From the NCBI GenBank assembly GCA_964565615.1, contig CAZMFO010000007.1, positions 1-33,807 of the forward strand: DNA of 33,807 nt, given 5' to 3'. Below are positions 1 to 7,463 of the stretch, piece after piece. Position 1 is the stretch's first letter. Each line of letters starts with the position of its first letter. The DNA is from HK-STAS-PATE-36 sp964565615. Its GTDB lineage: Bacteria; Patescibacteriota; Saccharimonadia; Saccharimonadales; JAGQNJ01. The notes under the pieces were generated by a model. That model did not search any database, was not told the origin of the DNA, and was given only the letters and a program-made list of their open reading frames with translations. Made by a program: the position numbers and the translations under genes.

Positions 1-2
1 TG

Positions 3-794
3 GTTGCTATTACACTCCTAAGTATACGGGTGTTCCGTTTTAGTTTAGTGAACCATCAGGGTAGTGGCGTTAAGTCGGCCGTCTTTATTGGCAGAGATAA
101 ACTATACCCGGGTCAAATACTGCGGGCTAACCAGTACATTGAGTCATTTAATACTAGGTATGTTTTGCTTATGCAACCAGATGGCAACTTAGTAGAATAT
201 GGTGGCGAAGCATTTAATGTGATGTGGAATACTCGCACTTATGGGAATCCTGGCGCATACGCAGTGTATCAACCAGACGGTAATCTAGTTGTTTATTCGG
301 CTAACGGTAATCCGTTATGGTATAGCGGTATGAGATCTGGTGCTAATAGATTAGTGTTACAGGATGACGGGCATTTGGTAAGTTATAATTCGGGACAATA
401 TCCATTATGGTATACTGGTGCGTTTTCGGCTGATTATTCGGTTTATGCAGGCTCTAACGAAAGATATCCAGGAAGTCGCTTATTACAGAATCAATACATA
501 AGGTCTGGTGATGGGCGGTATAGTTTGCGTATGCAGGCGGACGGCAATTTGGTAGTTTATGGACCCGGTAATCATGCTTTGTGGGATTCTCGAACATACG
601 GAAACCCCGGATCAAGATTTGAAGTTCAGTGGGATGGTAATATGGTTATTTATAATCGTTACGGCACAGCAATTTGGTGGTCTGGTATGAAGTCCAGCCC
701 TCGGGTGTTATCTATGCAGTCTGACGGCAACCTTGTTCAATACGATAATTGGTGGCGTGCTTTATGGAACAGTGGCACTCATAACAGAACATAG
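3..794 (+). CDS. B-lectin (bulb-type, beta-prism II) domain protein, 5' partial
   Basis: Probable carbohydrate-binding surface protein. The reading frame is open to the left edge (first full codon at 3), so the N-terminus and any signal peptide are missing; a GTG at 30 is only the first in-frame start-like codon. About six repeats match the mannose-lectin motif QxDxNxVxY: for example QPDGNLVEY, QPDGNLVVY, QADGNLVVY and QSDGNLVQY. One repeat reads QDDGHLVSY, so the sugar-contacting Asn is replaced by His, and one reads QWDGNMVIY. The repeats form two tandem modules of about 110 residues. Many Trp and Tyr residues and NPG turns are typical of the fold. It ends five bases before the convergent glycosyltransferase gene with no clear terminator. 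The domain call is firm; the ligand (mannose-type glycans, host or self) is inferred. Confidence 0.85.
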   Translation, partial: VAITLLSIRVFRFSLVNHQGSGVKSAVFIGRDKLYPGQILRANQYIESFNTRYVLLMQPDGNLVEYGGEAFNVMWNTRTYGNPGAYAVYQPDGNLVVYSANGNPLWYSGMRSGANRLVLQDDGHLVSYNSGQYPLWYTGAFSADYSVYAGSNERYPGSRLLQNQYIRSGDGRYSLRMQADGNLVVYGPGNHALWDSRTYGNPGSRFEVQWDGNMVIYNRYGTAIWWSGMKSSPRVLSMQSDGNLVQYDNWWRALWNSGTHNRT

Positions 795-799
795 TTTTA

Positions 800-1870
800 T
801 TAATCAGAGAGATGTTTTAATAGGCTACTTTTGAATTGCTTTTGGCTAAATTGACTAGGAAATGGGACATTCTTGATTGGTTTGAAGGTGGCTAGGGCTT
901 GAGATAAGCTCTTTACAGACTGTTTATCAAAAAAGACTCCGGTCTTGCCGGGAATTACATAGTCTAGAGCACCACCATATTTATAAGCAATAACTGGACA
1001 ACCGGAAGCAATAGCCTCAACCGCAACTATTCCAAAGTCGTCAATACCGGGAAAAATAAACCCCTCAGATGATTGAAACAGTCTAACTAAATCTGCATCA
1101 GAAACATCGGTCTTAAAAGTTACTGTTGGTCCAGCAATGCTCCGAAGTTTGTTATGCTCTGGCCCATTGCCAACAACGGTTAAGGGTAGATTAAGCCTAG
1201 TGCATACTTTTACAGCCAGATCAAATCGTTTATAAGGGGTTTGTCGGCCAGCAATAATAAAACCACTCCGCTTTTGAGGTTTATTTGGCTTAAACTTTTC
1301 AATATCTACCGGAGGAAACACTACCGCACTATCTCTATGATAGTATTTTTTTATCTGTTGTTGAGTGTAAGTTGAGTTTGCAAGCATCACATTGGGGCGT
1401 TGGCTGGCTAATAAGTCCCACCTTCGTAAGGGACCAACAAGTGCTTTTAGCCCAAAACGGGCGAGAGGGTTAAATAGTCCAAAGCCCGGATGTTTTTGGT
1501 ACTCGTCGTAACGGCTCCAATAGTAGTGAGTGGGTGCATGTATGTAGGCAATATGTTTAGTTGCCCCTGTTGTTTTTATCCCTTTGGCTTCTGCACCACT
1601 AGAAGAAATTACTAGGTCGTAATCGGAAAAGTCTAACGATTCAAACCACCTAATTCTTAATAACGGGATAAACTTGCGGAGTTTGCTGAAGGGCCACCTT
1701 TGTAAATAGCCGGTTATTACCTGATTGTTTAATCGTTTTTGCCATTCACGAGAGACATAACTTGTGTAGATTGGGGCTTTTGGATACATTTGATGTAAGG
1801 CTTCGACGACTTTCTCTGCTCCTCCACCGATTAGCCAATCATGCACGATAGCAACTTTTGGTTGGCTCAT
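800..1870 (-). CDS. GT4-family glycosyltransferase (WbaZ-like)
   Basis: GT-B-fold glycosyltransferase of 356 residues, expected to move a sugar from a nucleotide donor onto a lipid-linked glycan at the inner face of the membrane. The N-terminus has the WbaZ-type pattern VAIVHDWLIGGGAEKV (residues 6-21). The donor half carries GRQTPYKRFD and the C-terminal signature FPGIDDFGIVAVEAIASG, where the usual EX7E first Glu appears as Asp. The start ATG overlaps the stop of the upstream sugar-transferase gene (coordinates 1867-1870), so the two are translationally coupled and probably act in sequence. Length is normal for the family. The acceptor and the sugar cannot be read from the sequence. Confidence 0.88.
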   Translation of the reverse strand: MSQPKVAIVHDWLIGGGAEKVVEALHQMYPKAPIYTSYVSREWQKRLNNQVITGYLQRWPFSKLRKFIPLLRIRWFESLDFSDYDLVISSSGAEAKGIKTTGATKHIAYIHAPTHYYWSRYDEYQKHPGFGLFNPLARFGLKALVGPLRRWDLLASQRPNVMLANSTYTQQQIKKYYHRDSAVVFPPVDIEKFKPNKPQKRSGFIIAGRQTPYKRFDLAVKVCTRLNLPLTVVGNGPEHNKLRSIAGPTVTFKTDVSDADLVRLFQSSEGFIFPGIDDFGIVAVEAIASGCPVIAYKYGGALDYVIPGKTGVFFDKQSVKSLSQALATFKPIKNVPFPSQFSQKQFKSSLLKHLSD

Positions 1871-3297
1871 TTTGCTCCGCGTCCGTTGATGATAACTCTA
1901 AATGTTTTGGCCAAGATTATTATGTCTAGCCAAAAACTCCAGTTTTGAGCATAATAAACATCTAGTTTTCGTCGTTCTTCAAAGTTAATATCTTTACGGC
2001 CAGAAACTTGAGCGAGTCCGGTTAAGCCAGACTTTACACTTAGAATATGGTGATTGTTTTTTGCTTGTTTAATTTCTTCTGGTACTAAAGCTCTTGGTCC
2101 AACAAGGCTGATATCTCCTTTGATGACATTCCAGAGCTGTGGGAGCTCATCTAAGCTAGTAACGCGCAAAAAATGACCCAGCTTAGAGATACGCGGGTCG
2201 TTAGGTAGCTGATCGCCGTTCTTTCGGTATTGACTAATAAGAGATGGCCTACCCATCTTAGCAAAAGCCTCCTCGGGGCTAAGCCCACTGTATTTAATCT
2301 TCATAGTGCGAAATTTGTAGATAGTAAACGCTCTGTTATAACGGGTGATGCGTTTTTGGCTAAACAACGGCGCTCCAAAGTCAGTCAAAAATATCAGGAG
2401 AGCAATGATTATGAATAGAGGCAACAGTATAATAATAAGGGGTATGGTGATTGCTAGGTCAAACAAACGCTTTACTATTCTTCCCCAACCAGCGAGGGCA
2501 GTTTGACTGAGAGCAATTACTGGTATAGATGAACGAAACAGCTCAACATCTATTTTGCCATAAAATAATTCGCTATTGCTAGGGATGTACCGATAGGAGA
2601 TATGATTTTGCTGGGCATACTCTAAAACCTCGTTATTCTTGTTGTCGTTGTTGTATAGTTCGGCTTGTATAATTGCGTGAATGCTTTTGGCTGACAGTTT
2701 AGAATAAGCCGTAGTAAAGTCATCGAATTGCTTGATTTTGCTAGGCAAGTTTGCCTTATAGCCAACTACACCAACTATGTGGTAGCCAGACTTTTTATCG
2801 GCAAATAGTTCTACAAGCTCATTGACGACGGGTGTATTGCCAACTATTAGTAGGTTGCTGACTCCAATTCCATAACGAAAGAGCCAACTGCGGACTAAAC
2901 GTGCTAGGTTTCTGAAGATTATTAGATAGCTTACAGATAATACAAAACCATAGGCAGGAACTAGCCTAGCAGGAAAGATAGCTTCTTTACTAACATAGGC
3001 TACACTTAGGACAAATAACAGTCCAACAAAAGAACCTACCAAAATACGTCCTAGCTCGCTAAAGCGTTTTTCGTAAATAGAGCTATTATAAAGGCCCAGA
3101 AGGGCAAAAATAACTATCCAAAAAATAGATAGTACAAGTAGTGTTACAAAGAAGGACCTAGCTGGCACAAACTGTATCAATGACCGTTGGTCAACCTTGA
3201 CCCTAATAATATAAGCACACACAAAGGCCGATAAAAGGGCAAAGAAATCCAAAATAATCAAGCAAAAACTGTAAACAAAAGACGCATTGTTCTTCAT
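1867..3297 (-). CDS. Polyprenyl-phosphate sugar-1-phosphate transferase (WbaP/WcaJ type)
   Basis: Initiating enzyme of surface glycan synthesis: it moves a sugar-1-phosphate from a nucleotide sugar to undecaprenyl phosphate. Of 476 residues, the first ~135 form four or five membrane helices. A Rossmann-like CoA_binding_3 region follows (LLIVGNTPVVNEL near 147). A re-entrant hydrophobic segment (~276-305) then leads into the catalytic bacterial sugar transferase domain with KFRTMKI, SLDELPQLWNVIKGD, LVGPRALVPEE and SGLTGLAQVSGR. These are the hallmark motifs, including the Asp-Glu pair. The C-terminus LDVYYAQNWSFWLDI is also typical. It is the first gene of a two-gene minus-strand unit and is divergent from the gtrA-like gene. 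TATTAT lies 12 nt before its ATG as a possible -10. Confidence 0.93.
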   Translation of the reverse strand: MKNNASFVYSFCLIILDFFALLSAFVCAYIIRVKVDQRSLIQFVPARSFFVTLLVLSIFWIVIFALLGLYNSSIYEKRFSELGRILVGSFVGLLFVLSVAYVSKEAIFPARLVPAYGFVLSVSYLIIFRNLARLVRSWLFRYGIGVSNLLIVGNTPVVNELVELFADKKSGYHIVGVVGYKANLPSKIKQFDDFTTAYSKLSAKSIHAIIQAELYNNDNKNNEVLEYAQQNHISYRYIPSNSELFYGKIDVELFRSSIPVIALSQTALAGWGRIVKRLFDLAITIPLIIILLPLFIIIALLIFLTDFGAPLFSQKRITRYNRAFTIYKFRTMKIKYSGLSPEEAFAKMGRPSLISQYRKNGDQLPNDPRISKLGHFLRVTSLDELPQLWNVIKGDISLVGPRALVPEEIKQAKNNHHILSVKSGLTGLAQVSGRKDINFEERRKLDVYYAQNWSFWLDIIILAKTFRVIINGRGAK

Positions 3298-3380
3298 AGG
3301 TATGTGTTAATAATACCAGTTTAAGGGGTTAATAAGAACCACTAACATTATAAGATAACTGATATAATGAGGATAATCTG

Positions 3381-3899
3381 ATGAAACGACTTAGCAAAAG
3401 CAATCGAAGGGACATCAAGCAGGTAATACAATATTCAATAACTGGGGGTGCTTGGTTTTGGTCTGGATACGCAATGTTTGCAGTTTGTTATTCTTTCTTT
3501 GGCTTTGATATTGTTGTATCAAAAGTCATATCCTACATTTTTGGGCTGATAGTTAACTTTTTGTTAGAACGGTTTTGGGTTTTTGATAGTCGAGATGCTC
3601 GAAAAGACCTAGACAAGATTACTTTTAAATACATTGTGCTTTCAACGATCAATCTTTTAATAGATACATCAATAGTATGGAGCTTAAATAGGGCAGGTGT
3701 AACTCCTTATATTGGCCAATTCGTTTCGGCGGGGTTCTTTACGGTGTGGAATTATATTTGGTATAAGATGTGGGTCTTTGCCCGCAGTGCACCACCCCAC
3801 CCACGACGAGCTGCTTCGCCAACATTAAGGAGGCCAAGAGTAGTTAAGCGCAGTAAGGCTAACATTAGTAAGGGGTTGTATGGCAAAAGATCAAAATAG
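3381..3899 (+). CDS. GtrA-family membrane protein
   Basis: Small four-helix membrane protein of the GtrA family, whose members are thought to flip polyprenyl-phosphate-linked sugars for glycosylation of polysaccharides or teichoic acids. Helices are roughly at 17-38, 44-66, 82-104 and 108-132. The duplicated family signature is visible as NFLLERFWVF and WNYIWYKMWVF. The last ~40 residues are an unusual Pro/Arg/Lys-rich tail, longer than in most GtrA proteins and possibly cytosolic. TATAAT at 3363-3368 and GAGG at 3369-3372 precede the ATG. It shares 20 bp with the next gene, so it is co-translated with the LexA-like protein and probably uppP. Its substrate is unknown; the neighbouring glycan genes fit the role. 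Confidence 0.85.
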   Translation: MKRLSKSNRRDIKQVIQYSITGGAWFWSGYAMFAVCYSFFGFDIVVSKVISYIFGLIVNFLLERFWVFDSRDARKDLDKITFKYIVLSTINLLIDTSIVWSLNRAGVTPYIGQFVSAGFFTVWNYIWYKMWVFARSAPPHPRRAASPTLRRPRVVKRSKANISKGLYGKRSK

Positions 3900-4356
3900 T
3901 TCAACCGATGTTACTAGACCAACCAAAAAGCAAAAGGCCTTACTAGACTATATTAGTGAGTTTATTACTCAGCACGGATATAGCCCTAGTTATCGAGAAA
4001 TCAAAGCTGGTATGAACTATAATTCTGTTGCAACAGTAGCATTACATATAAATAGCTTGGTAAGTAGGGGGCATCTGATAAAACGAGACCATTCTGCTCG
4101 GTCTCTAGAACCGGTTATGGGTGTGGAGGAATCTATTAAGACCAATCAAGCTACCGCAAAAGAAGAAAAATGGCTGGTTAAGAAAGTAGAGTATTACTTT
4201 GTTTTAGCAGAGCAGGAGCAGTCGCCGACACAAAGCCAGATTGATCAACTCTATGTGTTGGTTGGAGCTCTTAAAATTTTGGGATTTGAGGGAGCTGGCA
4301 ATAGCTTTATTTCTCGACTAAGTAATCTAAATAAATCAAAAAAAGGGGTAAGATAA
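3880..4356 (+). CDS. LexA-type winged-helix DNA-binding protein lacking the S24 protease
   Basis: Residues ~12-78 match the LexA DNA-binding domain: TKKQKALLDYISEFI, then HGYSPSYREI, then a recognition region (NSVATVALHINSLVSRGHL) and wing (IKRDHSARSLEPV). A canonical LexA (~200 residues) continues into a self-cleaving S24 peptidase. Here the remaining ~75 residues show no Ser-Lys dyad context and no Ala-Gly or Cys-Gly cleavage site, and look helical and charged. It could therefore bind DNA but should not respond to RecA by autocleavage. The ATG lies inside the end of the gtrA-like gene and six bases separate it from uppP, so it sits in an envelope operon. An envelope or glycan regulator is a guess from context. 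Confidence 0.75.
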   Translation: MAKDQNSSTDVTRPTKKQKALLDYISEFITQHGYSPSYREIKAGMNYNSVATVALHINSLVSRGHLIKRDHSARSLEPVMGVEESIKTNQATAKEEKWLVKKVEYYFVLAEQEQSPTQSQIDQLYVLVGALKILGFEGAGNSFISRLSNLNKSKKGVR

Positions 4357-4362
4357 AACTTT

Positions 4363-5166
4363 ATGGACATCTTTCAGGCGATTTTATTAGGGATTATAGA
4401 GGGGTTAACCGAATTTTTGCCCGTATCTAGTACTGGGCATTTGTTGCTTGCTCAAGACTTAATTGGCTATAAAGATACGGCCGAGATTTTTGCGGTAGTT
4501 GTACAAATGGGTGCTTTGGGTGCGGTACTTTGGCATTACAAAAAGGATTTGTTTAGTAAAGCAAAAGGTTTGTTTGATGGCAAGAAAAGCTCGGTAGAGT
4601 TTTGGAGATACTGGGTTATTGCAACTATACCTGCCGTCGTCGTCGGATTTGTAATGGTTAAATATATGGACATACAAACCAGTAGCTCAATTATTATTGC
4701 CCTAACGTTGATTGTTGGTGGTGTTGCTATTTGGCTCATCGAAGATCGTTATTACGTTAAGCCAAGTAAGCCAGAGCCACAGTTTAATAGCTTAACTACG
4801 CTTAAAGCTTTTAGTATTGGGTTGTATCAAGTATTAGCGTTAGTTCCTGGTATATCTCGTTCTGGAGCTACAATTATGGGCGGTATATTAAATGGCCTAG
4901 ATCGGGTTACGGCAACGGCTTTCTCGTTTTATTTAAGCATACCCATATTGCTGATCGCTGGTATTTATAAGTTAACAGTTGGTTTTGACGTATCTACTGT
5001 AAGCGGTGGTGGACAGGCTTTAGTATTAGGTACGTTGGCGTCGTTTATAACATCGTTTATTGCGATCGCTTGGTTATTGAAGTATATTACGAGACACAAT
5101 TTTAAACTATTTGCTTATTATCGAATAGTGCTTGGAGTAGCAGTTTTGGCGCGTTTAGTAGTTTAG
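4363..5166 (+). CDS. uppP: Undecaprenyl-diphosphatase UppP (BacA)
   Basis: Integral membrane phosphatase that recycles undecaprenyl pyrophosphate to undecaprenyl phosphate, the carrier for peptidoglycan and surface glycans. The diagnostic motifs are present: EGLTEFLPVSSTGHL (residues 14-28) and LVPGISRSGATIMGG (about 161-175), with the conserved Glu, Ser, His and Arg residues. About eight hydrophobic helices and a length of 267 residues are normal. It is the last gene of the gtrA-like/lexA-like/uppP unit, starting six bases after its neighbour's stop, and is convergent with the BspA-like gene 12 bp away. It supplies the lipid carrier used by the sugar transferase at 1867-3297. Confidence 0.96.
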   Translation: MDIFQAILLGIIEGLTEFLPVSSTGHLLLAQDLIGYKDTAEIFAVVVQMGALGAVLWHYKKDLFSKAKGLFDGKKSSVEFWRYWVIATIPAVVVGFVMVKYMDIQTSSSIIIALTLIVGGVAIWLIEDRYYVKPSKPEPQFNSLTTLKAFSIGLYQVLALVPGISRSGATIMGGILNGLDRVTATAFSFYLSIPILLIAGIYKLTVGFDVSTVSGGGQALVLGTLASFITSFIAIAWLLKYITRHNFKLFAYYRIVLGVAVLARLVV

Positions 5167-5178
5167 TAATTACGAATT

Positions 5179-6447
5179 TTAGGATCCAGAAACGGTAAAT
5201 CCTTTTGAGGTAGCGATTGATGGGGTGTCGCCCGATGTTCCGTAGTTGCCAGATACGGTAATTGTCTGCGAACCAGACGCAGTACCCAGGCTGGTATAAA
5301 ATGCGTCAAGCGCAGAGGATGATAGAGAGCAGTTAGCTAGTGATACCGCGCGTCTGCAACCAGTCAGTTCTATAGATTGTAGGGCAGTTGTTCCACTGAC
5401 CATACTCGAAAAGGTTGTCCCATTGGCAGAGCTTAGGGCTGGAATAGCAATAAGAATTAGACAGTCTTCGAACATACTTGTAAAGGTTGTGCCTGATGAG
5501 GTATCGAGTGTTGGAATTGATGTCAGGCTGTAGCAATTTCTGAACATAGAAGTAAAATCTGTTACAGATGAGGTATCTATTAGCGGAATAGTTACTAGAC
5601 TAAAACAGTTGTAGAACATATAAGAACAATCGGTGCTTGCCGATGTGTCGAGTAATGGGATCTCTGTAATACTATAACATCTGTCAAACATAGCTTCTAA
5701 GTCGGTGCCCGAGGATGTGTCGATGGCAGGAATTGACTCTAGACTACAACAGCTTTTAAATGTACAGACAAAGCTCGTGCCTGATGAGGTGTCTAGGTTA
5801 GCGGGCAGATACTTCAAGCTGTAACAACCTTCAAATGTGCTTTGAAAGTCCGTGCCACCAGTTGCGTATAGCGACGGGACAGATACTAGGCTAAAGCAAT
5901 CTCGAAGCAAACTATAAAAATTTGTTACCCCCCATGAGCCGAGTTGTTCAAATTGCTGGATTGGATGTCTAATGACAGGTGAATTACCAGCCAGTGTAAA
6001 GCTGGTTATGTTTGCTCCAACAATGCGCATATCCATAACTCCTGTTGTGGCCATTTGAGAGAGAGTGGTGTGTCGTTTGTTAAAGTTTATACTGGTTAGA
6101 TTATGGCCTGCCTGAGGGGTTATCGTTATGACTGCTTGTCGCCAACCTTCTGATGTTGTTGGTGTAGCCGAGTAGTCGGCCCAAAGAAGCTGTTTGTTTA
6201 CTGTGGTAGCAGAGGTGTAGTTTGTTGGTGAGTTACCATCGCCGTAGTCAACGGTAAAATTACCAGATACCTGAAAGGAGATGTAGTTTGGGGTATTTTG
6301 TCTGACGGCTACCAGAAGGGCGATTTTTTCCTCACTCGTATCAATGGTTGGCAAGGGTAGCCAATCTGGTGGTCGGACCCACTCGGAAGTTGTCATGCCA
6401 GTTAATTTGGTTGGTCCTAATCTTCTACGGATAAATCCGTGGCTCAC
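5179..6447 (-). CDS. BspA-like (DUF285-type) leucine-rich repeat surface protein
   Basis: 422-residue protein of ~24-residue repeats of the form DTSSGTxFxxMFxxCxSLxxIPxL, as in BspA/DUF285 surface repeats. At least five clean copies and two or three degenerate ones span about residues 180-350. Each repeat places a Cys at the same position, which would stack as a ladder. The N-terminal part includes FTVDYGDGN, a PKD-like turn. The C-terminus (~365-422) is a non-repeat domain with TITVSGNYG. No signal peptide or membrane anchor is visible. Its ATG overlaps the stop of the upstream gene (ATGA), so it is the third gene of a coupled cassette with the collagen-like protein. DUF285 proteins are known surface or adhesion proteins; the exact role here is unknown. 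Confidence 0.8.
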   Translation of the reverse strand: MSHGFIRRRLGPTKLTGMTTSEWVRPPDWLPLPTIDTSEEKIALLVAVRQNTPNYISFQVSGNFTVDYGDGNSPTNYTSATTVNKQLLWADYSATPTTSEGWRQAVITITPQAGHNLTSINFNKRHTTLSQMATTGVMDMRIVGANITSFTLAGNSPVIRHPIQQFEQLGSWGVTNFYSLLRDCFSLVSVPSLYATGGTDFQSTFEGCYSLKYLPANLDTSSGTSFVCTFKSCCSLESIPAIDTSSGTDLEAMFDRCYSITEIPLLDTSASTDCSYMFYNCFSLVTIPLIDTSSVTDFTSMFRNCYSLTSIPTLDTSSGTTFTSMFEDCLILIAIPALSSANGTTFSSMVSGTTALQSIELTGCRRAVSLANCSLSSSALDAFYTSLGTASGSQTITVSGNYGTSGDTPSIATSKGFTVSGS

Positions 6448-6773
6448 GATTCTTCTCCGCCAAACACACTAAAACTTAAGTTACCATTACCTGCGTAGAC
6501 AGTTATGACATCAGCGGCTCCCAGCGTGATTCCTAGTGTTGCCGCAAAAGCATCGTTAGCTGGAAGGGCTACATCGTAGTAGATGTAATGTTCGTTAGCT
6601 AATGTTGCCCCATTTGGTCGTATTGCTACTCTAAAGGTTGTTGCAGAGGTGCCTCGATTACATACTTGCAGTGTAGAGCAGACGGTTGAAGTTGATGCGG
6701 GTACAGTATAGAGTGTTGTGTTTGTTGTTGCCGATGGAGCAGATTGCCCTAGAACTTTACGCGTTGTTGCCAT
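6444..6773 (-). CDS. Small beta-rich protein of the collagen/BspA cassette
   Basis: 109-residue protein rich in Thr, Ala and Val with no signal peptide and no membrane helix. The pattern (TLYTVPAS, TTFRVAIRPNG, EHYIYYDVALPANDAF, DVITVYAGNGNLSFSVFG) resembles small beta-sandwich proteins found beside phage tail or virion fibre genes; that resemblance is from memory and not tested. An AGGAGG Shine-Dalgarno sits six bases before the ATG, inside the coding end of the collagen-like gene. The start overlaps that gene's TAA by one base, and its own stop overlaps the BspA-like start. The three proteins are therefore made together and may form one fibre or adhesin. Function not recognised. Confidence 0.7.
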   Translation of the reverse strand: MATTRKVLGQSAPSATTNTTLYTVPASTSTVCSTLQVCNRGTSATTFRVAIRPNGATLANEHYIYYDVALPANDAFAATLGITLGAADVITVYAGNGNLSFSVFGGEES

Positions 6774-7463
6774 TACATTCCTCCTAACATAAATAATTGA
6801 TTATAACCATCTAATCCAGCTGGCCCTTGCGCACCAGTTGCACCGGTTACGCCAGTAGCTCCTGCTGGCCNNNNNNNNNNNNNNNNNNNNNNNNNNNNNN
6901 NNNNNNNNNNNNNNNNNNNNNNNNNNNNNNNNNNNNNNNNNNNNNNNNNNNNNNNNNNNNNNNNNNNNNNTTGAGCCAACACCAGTAGCACCGGTTGATC
7001 CTTGACTCCCAGCTGGCCCTTGCGCTCCTGTAGCACCGGTTGTACCAGCCCCCGTAGCTCCTGCTGGCCCTTGCGCTCCTGTAGCGCCTTGAATACCCTG
7101 TAGGCCTTGTGCTCCCGTTGCACCAGTTGAGCCAACACCAGTAGCACCGGTTGATCCTTGACTCCCAGCTGGCCCTTGCGCTCCTGTAGCACCCGTTGTA
7201 CCAGCTCCCGTAGCTCCAGCTGGCCCTTGCACACCAGTAGCGCCTTGAATACCCTGCACACCAGTAGCACCGGTTTGCCCTTGCGCACCAGTAGCACCGG
7301 TTGCTCCCGTCGCTCCAGCTGGCCCAGTTGCACCATCATTTAAAGAGTCAGGAAATGCCGAAAGCTTTAGAGTTCCGTCGGGATTATGCGAGACACTTAA
7401 AAATTCGTTGAGGATGTCGCCCCATGTTCCAATGTCTTGACCGGGCTGTGGCAATCTAGTCAT
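6773..7463 (-). CDS. Collagen-like repeat protein, interrupted by an assembly gap
   Basis: The N-terminal ~45 residues (TRLPQPGQDIGTWGDILNEF, then a HNPDGTLK stretch) form a short conserved-looking head. A long Gly-X-Y collagen region follows (GATGATGAQG, GPAGSQGSTG and similar), then a tail ending GLDGYNQLFMLGGM. The 100-N gap at 6871-6970 is a placeholder. Before it the protein reads in one frame; after it the Gly-X-Y pattern and the sensible end lie in another frame, so I join both sides as one gene with unknown central length. A 156-bp unit (52 codons) occurs twice next to the gap. The triplet is broken regularly at GAG-TTG and GVG-ST, giving periodic interruptions. Likely an extracellular triple-helical fibre; no classical signal peptide is visible. 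Confidence 0.8.
6780..6785 (-). promoter_or_regulatory. Shine-Dalgarno AGGAGG deciding the start of the 109-residue gene
   Basis: A perfect AGGAGG on the minus strand lies six bases before the ATG at 6773 and within the last codons of the collagen-like gene. It supports both the chosen start and the TAATG coupling of the two genes. Confidence 0.85.
6871..6970. other. Assembly gap of 100 N inside the collagen-like gene
   Basis: Exactly 100 N, the usual placeholder for unknown length. The sequence at 6971 onward is repeated nearly identically at 7127 onward (156-bp period), so a repeat longer than the reads probably broke the assembly. The coding frame does not carry across 100 bases, which confirms that the real length differs. 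Confidence 0.95.
6971..7282. repeat. 156-bp direct repeat in the collagen-like gene (two copies next to the gap)
   Basis: The unit starting TTGAGCCAACACCAGTAGCA at 6971 starts again at 7127, and the following ~75 bases are almost identical. The period of 156 bp equals 52 codons, so repeat number can change without a frameshift. The second copy diverges towards its end. Confidence 0.85.

Noticed and set aside
6971..7282. CRISPR-like array
   Set aside because: The regular repeats are codons of a collagen-like protein, not short repeats with unique spacers.
7158..7343. Plus-strand Ser/Thr-rich ORF opposite the collagen-like gene
   Set aside because: Shadow of the Gly-X-Y repeat on the other strand.
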